DNA of 64,000 bases from GCA-2731375 sp964631725 (GCA_964631725.1 CAZVYX010000025.1:1-64000), one strand, 5' to 3'; positions 42,679-52,374 are shown, numbered from the stretch's first letter. Translations and numbers: made by a program. The notes: generated by a model from the sequence alone, not told the origin.

Positions 42679-44370
42679 ATGAACAGTGATATTGATATTG
42701 CCCGGCGCGCGGTCATGAAACCCATTGAGGAGATCGGCGCCCGCGTCGATATTCCGTCCTCGGCGCTATATCGTTTCGGCGATCACAAGGCGAAAATTTC
42801 ACCTGACTTCATCAAGGCTCAGGAAGACAAGCCCGACGGCAAGCTGATCCTGGTGACGGCGATTACGCCGACGCCGGCGGGTGAAGGCAAGACAACGACC
42901 AGTGTCGGCCTGGGCGACGCCCTGAACCGGATCGGCGAGAGGACGATGATATGCCTGCGCGAACCCTCGTTGGGCCCGTGCTTCGGTGTCAAGGGCGGCG
43001 CGGCGGGCGGCGGTTATGCCCAGGTCGTACCCATGGAGGATATCAACCTTCATTTTACCGGCGATTTTCACGCCATCGGGGCGGCCAACAATCTGCTGGC
43101 GGCGATGCTGGACAACCACATCTACTGGGGCAACGAAAACCGCATCGACGAACGCCGCATCACCTGGAAGCGGGTGGTCGACATGAATGACCGCGCCCTG
43201 CGCAATGTGGTCAATTCGCTGGGCGGTGTCGCCAACGGCTTTCCCCGCGAGGATGGCTTCGATATCACCGTGGCGTCCGAGGTCATGGCGATTTTCTGTC
43301 TGGCCACCGATCTGGCCGACCTGAAGCGGCGGCTCGCCAATATCATCGTCGGACGAACCCGCAAACGCGAACCTGTCTACGCCCGCGATATCAAAGCGGA
43401 AGGTTCCATGGCAACCCTGCTGCGCGATGCCTTGATGCCGAACCTGGTACAAACCCTGGAAAACAACCCGGCCATAATTCATGGCGGGCCATTCGCCAAT
43501 ATCGCCCATGGCTGCAATTCGGTGATCGCCACCAAGGCAGGCCTGAAAATGGCCGACTACGTGGTGACGGAAGCCGGTTTCGGGGCCGATCTTGGGGCGC
43601 AAAAATTCTTCGATATCAAATGCCGCAAGGCGGGGCTGGAGCCCTCGGCAGTGGTTCTGGTCGCCACTATTCGGGCCCTGAAAATGCATGGCGGCGTGGA
43701 AAAGGCTGACCTGGGCGACGAGAACGTGGCGGCCGTCACCGAGGGTTGTGTCAATCTGGCCCGCCATGTGGAGAACCTGCATGCCTATGGCCTGCCCATC
43801 ACGGTGGCGATCAACCGCTTTTCAGCTGATACCGATGACGAGGTCGCGGCCGTTCACCAGGCCTGCGCCGAATTGGGTGTCCAGGCCCACGAATGCACCC
43901 ATTGGGCCGATGGCGGTGCCGGCGCCGAAGATCTGGCACGGGCCGTGGTAAAACTGGCCAACGGTGAAGGCCTGGATGCCGGCGCTGGCAGCGAGGGCTT
44001 CCGTTTGCTGTACCCCGACAATTTGCCGCTCTGGGAAAAGGTGCGGACAGTGGCCCAGCGCATCTACGGCGCCAGCGGCATTATCGCCGATCAAAAAGTG
44101 CGCAATCAATTCCGTGATCTACAGGCCCAAGGATTTGGTCATTTCCCGGTCTGCATCGCCAAGACACAATATTCCTTCTCGACCGACCCATTGCTAAAGG
44201 GCGCACCCAGCGGCCATGTGGTGCCGGTGCGGGAGGTCCGGCTGTCCGCCGGCGCCGAGTTCGTTGTAGTGGTGTGCGGTGACATCATGACCATGCCCGG
44301 CCTGCCGCGCGTCCCTGCCGCCAATGCTATCGACATCGACGAGAACGGAGAAATACAGGGCTTGTTCTAG
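42679..44370 (+). CDS. fhs: Formate-tetrahydrofolate ligase
   Basis: This 563-residue enzyme matches formyl-THF synthetase in length and motifs: the P-loop TPTPAGEGKTTTSVGLGDAL near residue 60, EPSLGPCFGVKGGAAGGGYAQV, and TEAGFGADLGAQKF. It interconverts formate + ATP + THF and 10-formyl-THF + ADP + Pi. Beside a methyl-THF oxidising set it could run in the ATP-forming direction to release formate. AGGAGAG lies upstream of the ATG. FolD, which must connect MetF to this enzyme, is not in the window. Confidence 0.95.
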   Translation: MNSDIDIARRAVMKPIEEIGARVDIPSSALYRFGDHKAKISPDFIKAQEDKPDGKLILVTAITPTPAGEGKTTTSVGLGDALNRIGERTMICLREPSLGPCFGVKGGAAGGGYAQVVPMEDINLHFTGDFHAIGAANNLLAAMLDNHIYWGNENRIDERRITWKRVVDMNDRALRNVVNSLGGVANGFPREDGFDITVASEVMAIFCLATDLADLKRRLANIIVGRTRKREPVYARDIKAEGSMATLLRDALMPNLVQTLENNPAIIHGGPFANIAHGCNSVIATKAGLKMADYVVTEAGFGADLGAQKFFDIKCRKAGLEPSAVVLVATIRALKMHGGVEKADLGDENVAAVTEGCVNLARHVENLHAYGLPITVAINRFSADTDDEVAAVHQACAELGVQAHECTHWADGGAGAEDLARAVVKLANGEGLDAGAGSEGFRLLYPDNLPLWEKVRTVAQRIYGASGIIADQKVRNQFRDLQAQGFGHFPVCIAKTQYSFSTDPLLKGAPSGHVVPVREVRLSAGAEFVVVVCGDIMTMPGLPRVPAANAIDIDENGEIQGLF

Positions 44371-44433
44371 CGCATGTCGGATTTAACCAAACCCGAACCC
44401 ACGCGCTAAAACCTTTAGAATAGAGCACCTTAG

Positions 44434-44453
44434 CCGCATTCAAATGAATGCGG
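44434..44453. terminator. Hairpin between convergent fhs and MFS genes
   Basis: Perfect eight-base arms CCGCATTC (44434-44441) and GAATGCGG (44446-44453) with loop AAAT lie between the two stop codons. No long T run follows on either strand, so it may be a bidirectional stop or a dispersed palindromic repeat. Confidence 0.45.
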
Positions 44454-44459
44454 GTTGCG

Positions 44460-45695
44460 CTAAGCCGTTTCCGGCGCCGGTTTTGCGCTCCGGCGACCGA
44501 CCTGCATCACTGTCGCTACGGTCACCAGCAGGACCGTGGCGACGACCAGCATGGCCATTTTGGGGTCGCCCCGATCCAACAGCCAGCCCAGCAGAACGGG
44601 CATGGCCAACGAGCCCAGATCAAGGCCGGCGTAAACAAAGCCGAAGACACGTCCGGTTTTCTCGTCCGGCGTTACCTTGCGCACGATCATGTCGCGGGAC
44701 GGCATGGTCAAACCGATGGCAAAACCCGAGAATATCATCAGCACCGGCACGGCAAGGGCAATGCCGCTGACCATGGCGACGCCAAACATGAAGACGCTTC
44801 CCAGCGCCGTGCCCAACATGGCGAGGGCATGATGGCGCGGTGTGCGGTCGGCGATGATGCCGCCGATGAAAACCCCGACTGCAGATGCAATCAGGAAACC
44901 GGTCAAGACAGCAGTCGCCGAAGCGAACGGCAGGCCATGCAGTTTCATGAGGCTAAGAGCGCCGAAATTCTGCATGCCAACCATGGCCATGGCGAAGAAG
45001 GTGAAATAGCAAAAACACAGCACCACAGGCGCCGAGGCCAGCAGACGCAGGTCCGCCGCCAAAGATCCGCCATCAGCGTCCTTGGCCGTTTCCTCAACGG
45101 CGACCGTATTGGCTTCAACCACCCAATCCCGGCTGCGCAAAAGCATCACCCCGGCATAGATCAGCCCCACGACGCCCGCCATGGCGGCGGCCACGCGCCA
45201 ATCGTACAGCGCGGTCAGGCCAACCACGAAGGGCGGTGCCACGGCCCAGCCAAGATTGCCGCACAGGGCATGCACGGCATAGGCGCGGCCCAACCGGCTG
45301 GGGTTTACTTTCAGGGTCAGGATAGACAGATCGGCGGGGTGAAAAACGCTCATACCAACGCCGACCCCCAACGATAGAACGACCAAGGTCTGATAGTCGC
45401 GGGCGAAAGAGAAACCGAGCGTCGATCCGGCGCAAACCGTCAGTCCGAAAAGCAATACCGGCTTGGCGCCGATCCGGTCGACCAGGAAGCCGGCAATCAA
45501 CTGGCCCGTCCCCGAGGCGGCATACAACACCGTTGCCAACAACCCCAGAGCGGCGAAGGAAACATCGAACTCCGACTTCAGTATGATGAAAACCGGCGGC
45601 AGGATCATTTGATAGAAGTGGCTATAGCCGTGGGCAATACCGACCAGCCCGATAACCTTTATGTCCTGACGCAGAGTTGGCGCGGCAACACTCAT
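44460..45695 (-). CDS. Major facilitator superfamily transporter
   Basis: This 411-residue protein has twelve predicted membrane helices, a GQLIAGFLVDRIGAKP loop of MFS type between helices 2 and 3 and a central cytoplasmic loop near residues 195-210. No substrate signature was recognised. It is convergent with fhs and lies downstream of cbtB on the same strand (81-base gap). Export or uptake of a small organic compound is all that can be said. Confidence 0.88.
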   Translation of the reverse strand: MSVAAPTLRQDIKVIGLVGIAHGYSHFYQMILPPVFIILKSEFDVSFAALGLLATVLYAASGTGQLIAGFLVDRIGAKPVLLFGLTVCAGSTLGFSFARDYQTLVVLSLGVGVGMSVFHPADLSILTLKVNPSRLGRAYAVHALCGNLGWAVAPPFVVGLTALYDWRVAAAMAGVVGLIYAGVMLLRSRDWVVEANTVAVEETAKDADGGSLAADLRLLASAPVVLCFCYFTFFAMAMVGMQNFGALSLMKLHGLPFASATAVLTGFLIASAVGVFIGGIIADRTPRHHALAMLGTALGSVFMFGVAMVSGIALAVPVLMIFSGFAIGLTMPSRDMIVRKVTPDEKTGRVFGFVYAGLDLGSLAMPVLLGWLLDRGDPKMAMLVVATVLLVTVATVMQVGRRSAKPAPETA

Positions 45696-45776
45696 CCCGC
45701 AGCGCCCAGGAGCTGTATAGAAAGCAAAATTGGCTGCAAATTTCCCATACGGCCGGCTCAGGGAGCCACCGAATTA

Positions 45777-45968
45777 TTAGTGGCAGGGCGCGGCGATGCC
45801 GTGACGAGAATCGTGGGCCGCGTTGTGGATCGTCGCCGGATGAGACAGCGCCACGCCGATAAATAATCCCAGACCCAACAAGGCGGCAAGACCGGCCTGC
45901 ATGGTTCTGGCAAGGCGTTGTTGCGCATCGGTCGCATGATCCATGTCGGCAAATTTCGTTCGAGCCAT
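45777..45968 (-). CDS. cbtB: CbtB-like cobalt transporter subunit
   Basis: This 63-residue protein has one membrane helix (residues 23-42) and the diagnostic histidine-rich C-terminus HNAAHDSRHGIAAPCH. CbtB works with the membrane protein CbtA in predicted cobalt uptake. The ATG at 45968 gives exactly this small protein; a longer reading upstream has unrelated, non-homologous sequence. A cbtA gene, normally adjacent, is not here, and no cobalamin riboswitch is visible in the upstream gap 45969-46122. Its location among corrinoid enzymes makes biological sense. Confidence 0.85.
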   Translation of the reverse strand: MARTKFADMDHATDAQQRLARTMQAGLAALLGLGLFIGVALSHPATIHNAAHDSRHGIAAPCH

Positions 45969-46122
45969 GTACTCATTCTCCAAATTATTCACGCCACCCG
46001 CATCGTTCCAAGATACCGTGCCCCGGATGCAGACGTTCCCTTGAACACGAGAATAGCCGGGTGGCCGGTAAATACAATAGTAAGCGGTGTGGCAATCATG
46101 TGGAATTATCCGCGGGCGGCCT

Positions 46123-48096
46123 TCAAGCCTGCAAAGCTTCCTTTTCCTGCATTTTCTCCTTGGCGACCGTGACAGCTTCGCCGGCGTCCTGGGCATAACC
46201 GTCCGCCCCGACGAGATCGGCGAACATCTGATTGACCGGAGCACCGCCGACGATGACCTTCACATCATCGCGCAACCCGGCTTCCGCCAAGGCCTCGATA
46301 ATCTCCTTCATCTGCGGCATGGTCGTCGTCAATAGCGCCGATAGCGCCACAATGTCGGGGCGGTGCTCGCGCACCAGGTCGACCACATCCTTGGTCGCGA
46401 CGTTGACGCCCATGTCGATGACCTCGAAACCGGTACCCTTCATCATCGAGAGCACCATGTTCTTGCCGATATCATGCAGATCGCCCAGCACGGTCCCGAT
46501 CAGCACCCGCCCGCCACGCTTGACGTTGGAAGTCGCCAGGTAAGGTTCGAGCAAGGTCAGGCCATCGTTCATGGCCCTGGCCGAGAGCAGCACCTCGGGA
46601 ATAAACACCGTGCCGTCGGAAAAGCGGCTGCCGATCACATCCATCGCCGGCAGCATGCCTTTGTTCAGGATATCGCCGGCGCTGACACCCTGGTCCAGCA
46701 GCTCCTGGGCATGCACAAGGATGTCTTCCTCCTCGCCCTCCAGCACATCCGCCGTGACTTGTTCAAACGCCTTTTCCATGTCCATGCCGGCGATGGTCTC
46801 GTCCACCGTTTGCGGCGTGACGGCTGCCTTGGCGGCATCCAGCGTATCCTGACTGACCGGACGGAAGTCGCCTGCCCTGAGCGGCAGGCTGCCGTCCTTG
46901 GCAATGCGTTCGCCAATGTATTCCAGGCGTGAAAAATCGGCGTTCGGCGGCGTCGTATCACCGATCGAGGCGACGAAGCGGGTGCCCGGCGCGATTGACT
47001 TGAACAGGTTGTCGAGGAACATTTCCAAATCCTCGCGGGTCGAGGATTCTTCCAACAACAGCATCTCGGGAATGCCGCCGTGAATGGTCAAATGACCGGG
47101 CCGGCACCAGCGGTCGTAATATTCCTCGATCTTTACCTTGGTCATGGGATAGGGGGTTACCGCATCGGCCACATCCATGTGGCTTTCAGCGATCAGGTCC
47201 ATCAGGCCCTGGTTTTCGCCGTCCGGGTGATTGACCATGAAGGCGCCGCTGGGCTTGATAATCTCCGCCGCCTTATGGCACCAGGGCAGGAAATACTCCT
47301 CATACAAGGTGGGATAGGTAATCATGTCGTCGACATTGGCCGACCACATCACCGCGTCCGCCTTGGCGCCCGCCAGAATTTCGAGCAGTTGATCGTAGAC
47401 GCCTTCCAGGGCCTCCAGCAGTTCCGCCATCTGGTTTGGGTAATCATGGTGGTGGAGATAGAAATCCGTGGCGTCCATGAAAGACTTCTGCAGGAAGTGC
47501 ATGGGCGAGGTGCAGGCAATGCCCAGGCCCCAAGCCACGGCAACGCCATCGTCGCCGACATCTTCGCGCCAGGCGTTGAACCGCTCATAATCCGGTTTGA
47601 GCGTCAGGTTGCCGAAAATGTGCGCCAGCACCTTGTAATCCTCGGGGCCCTTTAATGGATGTTCCTTGACCCAGGAGATCGAGGCGCCGGCCTTTTTCAT
47701 CTCCGCCGTGGAACCGTGCACCGTGCTGACCATGCCCACGGGCGTGTGATACTCCACGTGGGTCATGTCTTCGGCGCCGTTGCTTTCAAGTCTGACGCGG
47801 ATATCAACGTCGGAAGAAAATTCGAAGGTAAAGGGACACTCCTTCAGATCAAACAGGCCGATACCGCGATGATGCATATACTCCGGTTTTTCCGGGCGGG
47901 TCGCTTCGGCAATGAATTTATGCAGCGGCCAGCCCATGGCACGGTGAATGTCCTCGACCCGCATGCCCTCGAACTGGCTAGGCAGCGTGCCCGCCAGTTC
48001 CTTCGCGTTGTGCCAAAGATCAATTCGGGGAACCCAGGGAATGCTGTCCACGGTTTCGCCGTTGAATACCGCCAGGATGGTCTCTCTATGGGTCAT
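46123..48096 (-). CDS. CmuA-like methyltransferase-corrinoid fusion protein, tandem copy 1
   Basis: This 657-residue protein has a UroD-type methyltransferase domain (residues 1-370, start MTHRETILAVFNGE), a linker, and a B12 cap plus Rossmann domain (about 440-650) with DLHDIG (His541), SALLTT and GGAPVN. The domain order is that of chloromethane methyltransferase CmuA. At the usual metal site it has HPDG (His290, Asp292) instead of His-x-Cys, and ASIGDTTPP at the third-ligand strand. Methyl transfer from donor to bound corrinoid can thus occur in one chain. The ATG at 48096 has AAGGGAG upstream; the longer reading is rejected. The donor is unknown. Confidence 0.88.
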   Translation of the reverse strand: MTHRETILAVFNGETVDSIPWVPRIDLWHNAKELAGTLPSQFEGMRVEDIHRAMGWPLHKFIAEATRPEKPEYMHHRGIGLFDLKECPFTFEFSSDVDIRVRLESNGAEDMTHVEYHTPVGMVSTVHGSTAEMKKAGASISWVKEHPLKGPEDYKVLAHIFGNLTLKPDYERFNAWREDVGDDGVAVAWGLGIACTSPMHFLQKSFMDATDFYLHHHDYPNQMAELLEALEGVYDQLLEILAGAKADAVMWSANVDDMITYPTLYEEYFLPWCHKAAEIIKPSGAFMVNHPDGENQGLMDLIAESHMDVADAVTPYPMTKVKIEEYYDRWCRPGHLTIHGGIPEMLLLEESSTREDLEMFLDNLFKSIAPGTRFVASIGDTTPPNADFSRLEYIGERIAKDGSLPLRAGDFRPVSQDTLDAAKAAVTPQTVDETIAGMDMEKAFEQVTADVLEGEEEDILVHAQELLDQGVSAGDILNKGMLPAMDVIGSRFSDGTVFIPEVLLSARAMNDGLTLLEPYLATSNVKRGGRVLIGTVLGDLHDIGKNMVLSMMKGTGFEVIDMGVNVATKDVVDLVREHRPDIVALSALLTTTMPQMKEIIEALAEAGLRDDVKVIVGGAPVNQMFADLVGADGYAQDAGEAVTVAKEKMQEKEALQA

Positions 48097-48142
48097 ACGG
48101 TGGACTCCCTTAATGTTTCCCGTCGCCGTCATTCTCCCCAAA

Positions 48143-48156
48143 GGCTTCCCCAAGCC
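48143..48156 (-). repeat. Conserved leader stem-loop, copy C
   Basis: Reading the minus strand, GGCTTGGGGAAGCC can form a five-base stem with a GGGG loop and is followed by CTTTGGGGAGAAT. It is 47 bases before the ATG at 48096. Near-identical elements precede the starts at 50116 and 52139. Confidence 0.6.
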
Positions 48157-48169
48157 ACGCTCGACTAGT

Positions 48170-50116
48170 CTAGACCGGCACCAGTTGCTTGGCCACGGCC
48201 ACGGCATCACCGGCATCATGGGCATAGCCGTCGGCGCCGACATGATCGGCGAACATCTGATTGACCGGCGCGCCGCCGACGATCACCTTAACATCATCGC
48301 GCAGCCCTGCCTTAACCAGGGCGTCGATGATATCCTTCATCTGCGGCATGGTTGTGGTCAGTAGCGCCGACAGCGCCACGATGTCGGGGCGATGTTCGTG
48401 CACCTGTTCGACAACGTCCTTGGTCGCGACATTAACCCCCATATCGACAACCTGGAAGCCCGTACCCTTGAGCATGGAGAGCACCATGTTCTTGCCGATA
48501 TCATGCAGATCGCCCAGCACAGTGCCGATCAGCACCCGCCCGCCGCGCTTGACGTTAGAGGTCACCAAATGTGGTTCCAGCAGCGTCAGGCCGTCGTTCA
48601 TGGCCCGGGCCGAGAGCAGTACCTCGGGAATAAACACCGTGCCGTCGGAAAAGCGGCTGCCAATGATGTCCATTGCCGGCAGCATGCCCTTGTTCAGGAT
48701 ATCGCCGGCACTGACGCCCTGGTCCAGCAACTCCTGCGCATGCACCAGGATGTCTTCCTCCTCGCCTTCAAGGACATTCGCCGTGACCCGTTCGAACGCC
48801 GTCTCCATGTTCATGGCGGCGATGGTCTCGTCCACCGTCTGCGGCGTAACGGCGTTCCTGGCGGCATCGAGTGTGTCCTGGCTGACCGGCCTGAAGGTGC
48901 CTGCCCTTAGCGGCAGGCTGCCGTCCTTGGCGATGCGCTCGCCAATATATTCCAGGCGCGAGAAATCGGCGTTCGGTGGCGTGGTATCGCCGATCGAGGC
49001 GACGAAGCGGGTGCCCGGCGCGATCGACTTGAACAGGTTGTCGAGGAACATTTCCAAATCCTCGCGGGTCGAGGATTCCTCCAACAGCAGCATTTCGGGG
49101 ATGCCGCCATGGATGGTCAGATGGCCCGGCCGGCACCATTGATCGTAGTAGTCCTCGATCCGTACCTTGGTCATGGGCCAGGGTGTTACCGCATCAGCCA
49201 CATCCATGCGGCTTTCGGCGATCAGGTCCATCAGGCCCTGGTTCTCGCCGTCCGGATGATTGATCATGAAGGCGCCCGAGGGTTTGATGATATCCGCCGC
49301 CTTGTGGCACCAGGGTAGGAAGTACTCTTCGTACAGGCTTGGATAGGTGATCATGTCGTCGACATTGGACGACCACATCACCGCGTCCAGCCCGGCCCCC
49401 GCCAGCACCGGTAGAAGCTGGTTGTAGGCGCCTTCCAGGGCCTCCAGCAGCTCCGCCATCTGGTTCGGGTAGTCGTGATGGTGGAGATAGAACTCGGTGG
49501 CATCCATGAAGATCTTCTGGATGAAATGCATGGGCGAGGTCCCCATGCTCATGGCCACCGTGATCCCGTCGTCGCCGACATCGGCGCGCCAGGCGTTGTA
49601 GCGTTCGTAGGCTGGCAAAATGCTCAGGTTACCGAAGATATGCGCCAGTACTTTGTAGTCGTCGGGCCCTTTGATGGCGTGTTCCTTGACCCAAGGTATG
49701 GAGGCGCCAGCCTTTCTCATCTCCGCTGTGGAGCCGTGCGTCGTGCTGACCATGCCCACCGGCGTGTGATACTCGACATGGATCATCCTGTCGCCGCCTT
49801 CGTTTTGCAGCGTCACGCGGACATCGACATCGGAGGAGAATTCGAAGGTGAAGGGATATTCCTTCAGATTGTTAAGCCCGATACCGCGGTAGTAGGTGTC
49901 CTCCGGCTTTTCCGGGCGGCTGAATTCAGGGACGAATTTATGCAGCGGCCAGCCCATGGCGCGGTGAACGTCGTCAACCCGCATGCCCTCGAATCGAGCC
50001 GGCAAGGTGCCGGCCAGTTCCTGGGCGTTATGCCACAGATCTATCCGGGGCACCCAGGGGATCTGGTCAACCGTTTCGCCCCGGAACACCGCCAAGATCG
50101 TCTCTCTGTGGGTCAT
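48170..50116 (-). CDS. CmuA-like methyltransferase-corrinoid fusion protein, tandem copy 2
   Basis: This 648-residue paralogue of its neighbour has the same two-domain plan: UroD-like half beginning MTHRETILAVFRGE, HPDG at the metal-site position, and a corrinoid domain with DLHDIG (His538). It differs through the substrate half more than in the corrinoid half, as expected for paralogues that bind different donors. The ATG at 50116 is preferred, since MTHRE is shared by all three tandem proteins. It lies 73 bases from copy 1, and element C falls in that gap. Confidence 0.87.
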   Translation of the reverse strand: MTHRETILAVFRGETVDQIPWVPRIDLWHNAQELAGTLPARFEGMRVDDVHRAMGWPLHKFVPEFSRPEKPEDTYYRGIGLNNLKEYPFTFEFSSDVDVRVTLQNEGGDRMIHVEYHTPVGMVSTTHGSTAEMRKAGASIPWVKEHAIKGPDDYKVLAHIFGNLSILPAYERYNAWRADVGDDGITVAMSMGTSPMHFIQKIFMDATEFYLHHHDYPNQMAELLEALEGAYNQLLPVLAGAGLDAVMWSSNVDDMITYPSLYEEYFLPWCHKAADIIKPSGAFMINHPDGENQGLMDLIAESRMDVADAVTPWPMTKVRIEDYYDQWCRPGHLTIHGGIPEMLLLEESSTREDLEMFLDNLFKSIAPGTRFVASIGDTTPPNADFSRLEYIGERIAKDGSLPLRAGTFRPVSQDTLDAARNAVTPQTVDETIAAMNMETAFERVTANVLEGEEEDILVHAQELLDQGVSAGDILNKGMLPAMDIIGSRFSDGTVFIPEVLLSARAMNDGLTLLEPHLVTSNVKRGGRVLIGTVLGDLHDIGKNMVLSMLKGTGFQVVDMGVNVATKDVVEQVHEHRPDIVALSALLTTTMPQMKDIIDALVKAGLRDDVKVIVGGAPVNQMFADHVGADGYAHDAGDAVAVAKQLVPV

Positions 50117-50165
50117 CTCGTCTACTCCGTGGTTAGCCAACGGTGGCCGCCAATGTTCCCCTCAA

Positions 50166-50178
50166 GGTTCCCCAAGCC
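50166..50178 (-). repeat. Conserved leader stem-loop, copy B
   Basis: On the minus strand this copy reads GGCTTGGGGAACC, one base short of the others, then TTGAGGGGAACATTGGC. It lies 50 bases before the ATG at 50116, the same arrangement as copies A and C. Confidence 0.55.
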
Positions 50179-50183
50179 GTACC

Positions 50184-52139
50184 CTAGTTTGGCGCCAATT
50201 GCTTGGCCACGGCCACGGCATCGCCGGCATCCATGGCGTAGCCGTCGGCGCCCACATGATCGGCGAACATCTGGTTCACCGGCGCGCCGCCGACGATCAC
50301 CTTGACATCGTCACGCAACCCGGCTTCCGACAAGGCGTCGATGATTTCCTTCATTTGCGGCATGGTCGTGGTCAGCAGCGCCGACAGGGCAACAATGTCG
50401 GGACGGTGCTCCCGCACCTGTTCGACAACCTCGTCCGTGGAGACATTGACGCCCATGTCCGTCACCTGAAAGCCGGTGCCCTTGAGCATGGAGAGCACCA
50501 TGTTCTTGCCGATGTCGTGCAGATCACCCAACACGGTGCCGATCAGCACCCGGCCGCCACGCTTGACGTTGGAGGTCGCCAGATGCGGCTCCAACAGCGT
50601 CAGGCCGTCATTCATGGCCCGGGCCGACAGCAGGACTTCGGGAATAAACACGGTGCCATCGGAAAAGCGGCTGCCGATCACGTCCATCGCCGGCAGCATG
50701 CCCTTGTTCAGAATATCCTGGGCCGGGTAGCCTTGATCCAATAACTCCTGCGCATGCACCAGGATATCTTCCTCCTCGCCCTCCAGAACATCGTTGGTGA
50801 TCTGCTCGTAGACTTCGCCAACATCCATCTCGGCGATGGTTTCTTCCGTCGTCTTGGGGGTCACCGCTTCCGTGGCCGCATCCATTCCGGCCTGGGAGAT
50901 CGGCCGGTAGCTGCCGGCGGCAAGCGGCAGGCCGCCCTCCTTGGCGATGCGCTCGCCGATATATTCCAGCCGGGAGAAGTCCGCATCGGGCGGCGTTGTG
51001 TCGCCAATCGAGGCAACGAAATGACTGCCCGGCGCAATGGTCTTGAACAGATTGTCCATGAAATCCTTGAGGTCTTCCTGGGTCGAGGACTTCTCCAACA
51101 ACAGCATCTCCGGGATACCGCCGTGGATCGTCATATGACCCGGCCGACACCATTGTTCGTAATAGTCCTCGATCTTCACCTTGGTCATGGGATAGGGCGT
51201 CACCGCGTCGGCCACATCCATGCCGCTCTGTGTCAGCAGTTCCATCAGGCCCTGGTTCTCACCATCGGGATGACAGACCATGGAAACACCCTTGGCCTTC
51301 AGGACCTCGGACGCCTTCAGGCACCAGGGCTGGAAGTATTCCTCGTATAGGGCGGGATAGGTAATCATGTCATCGACGTTGGAGACCCACATCATGGCAT
51401 CCATCTCGACGCCGGCCAGGGTCTCGAGCAATTGCTCGTAAACACCCTCCAAGGCCTCCAACAACTCCGCCATCTGATTTGGATAGTCATGGTGATGGAT
51501 GTAAAAATCGGTGGCATCCATGAACGACTTTTGAATGAAGTGCATGGGCGAGGCACAGCTAATGCCGATCCCCTGGGCGATGGCGATGCCGTCGTCTCCG
51601 ACATAATCGCGCCAGGCGTTGAAACGTTCGTAGGCTGGCTTGATGGTCAGATTGCCAAAAATGTGCGCCAGCACCTTGTAATCGTCCGGTCCCTTGATGG
51701 CGTGTTCCTTGACCCAGGAAATTGAGGCACCGGCTTTGCGCATTTCGGCCGTGGAGCCGTGCACCACGCGCACCGCGCCGACCGGCGTGCGGTATTCGAC
51801 ATGCATCATCTCGTCGCCGTCATTACTTTCGTGGCTGACGTCTATCTCAACATCGGACGAGAACTCGAACGTGCAGGGAAATTCCTTCAGGTCAAAAAGC
51901 CCAATGCCGCGATGGGTAAGGTCTTCAGGCTTTTCCGGCCGGCTGAACTCCGGCGCCATCTTATGCAGCGGCCAGCCCATGGCGCGGTGAATTTCCTCGA
52001 CCCGCATGCCTTCGAACCGTGCCGGCATGGTACCCCTGATTTCCTGGGCATTGTGCCAAAGGTCGATACGGGGGACCCATGGAATTCGGTCAACCAGTTC
52101 GCCGTTGAATACCGCCAGTATGGTCTCTCTATGGGTCAT
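50184..52139 (-). CDS. CmuA-like methyltransferase-corrinoid fusion protein, tandem copy 3
   Basis: This 651-residue third tandem fusion starts MTHRETILAVFNGE, has CHPDGENQG at the metal-site loop (a Cys directly before the His, shared with the copy at 55619) and a corrinoid domain with DLHDIG (His541). It is first in the leftward tandem array and faces the TRAP transporter operon across a 411-base gap. The three genes read as one leftward unit, but each has its own leader element. Confidence 0.87.
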   Translation of the reverse strand: MTHRETILAVFNGELVDRIPWVPRIDLWHNAQEIRGTMPARFEGMRVEEIHRAMGWPLHKMAPEFSRPEKPEDLTHRGIGLFDLKEFPCTFEFSSDVEIDVSHESNDGDEMMHVEYRTPVGAVRVVHGSTAEMRKAGASISWVKEHAIKGPDDYKVLAHIFGNLTIKPAYERFNAWRDYVGDDGIAIAQGIGISCASPMHFIQKSFMDATDFYIHHHDYPNQMAELLEALEGVYEQLLETLAGVEMDAMMWVSNVDDMITYPALYEEYFQPWCLKASEVLKAKGVSMVCHPDGENQGLMELLTQSGMDVADAVTPYPMTKVKIEDYYEQWCRPGHMTIHGGIPEMLLLEKSSTQEDLKDFMDNLFKTIAPGSHFVASIGDTTPPDADFSRLEYIGERIAKEGGLPLAAGSYRPISQAGMDAATEAVTPKTTEETIAEMDVGEVYEQITNDVLEGEEEDILVHAQELLDQGYPAQDILNKGMLPAMDVIGSRFSDGTVFIPEVLLSARAMNDGLTLLEPHLATSNVKRGGRVLIGTVLGDLHDIGKNMVLSMLKGTGFQVTDMGVNVSTDEVVEQVREHRPDIVALSALLTTTMPQMKEIIDALSEAGLRDDVKVIVGGAPVNQMFADHVGADGYAMDAGDAVAVAKQLAPN

Positions 52140-52186
52140 AACGCCTACTCCGTTGTCGAGAATTGCCGTAGCCAATAGTCCCCATA

Positions 52187-52200
52187 GGCTTCCCCAAGCC
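52187..52200 (-). repeat. Conserved leader stem-loop, copy A
   Basis: On the minus strand the sequence is GGCTTGGGGAAGCC followed by TATGGGGACTATTGGC, 48 bases before the ATG at 52139. The consensus of the three copies is GGCTTGGGGAAGCC, then a variable triplet, then GGGGA and AT. Confidence 0.6.
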
Positions 52201-52374
52201 GTTTTATGGTAGCCAAAGAATGGCCGTCGCGGAAGCCGAAAGCGATTTCCACCGCATCAAATGCTTCGCTCCAGACGCCATGGCAAGGTTATCCGAATGC
52301 GGCCACGTCCAATCGATTTTGGTTTCATCTATGTCATGTTGAGTTTAAATATGAAATTAGGTGCCGTTTGGCAA

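Noticed and set aside
45969..46122. Cobalamin riboswitch upstream of cbtB
   Set aside because: I looked for the conserved B12-box and GCAACTG-like core on the minus strand and did not find them.
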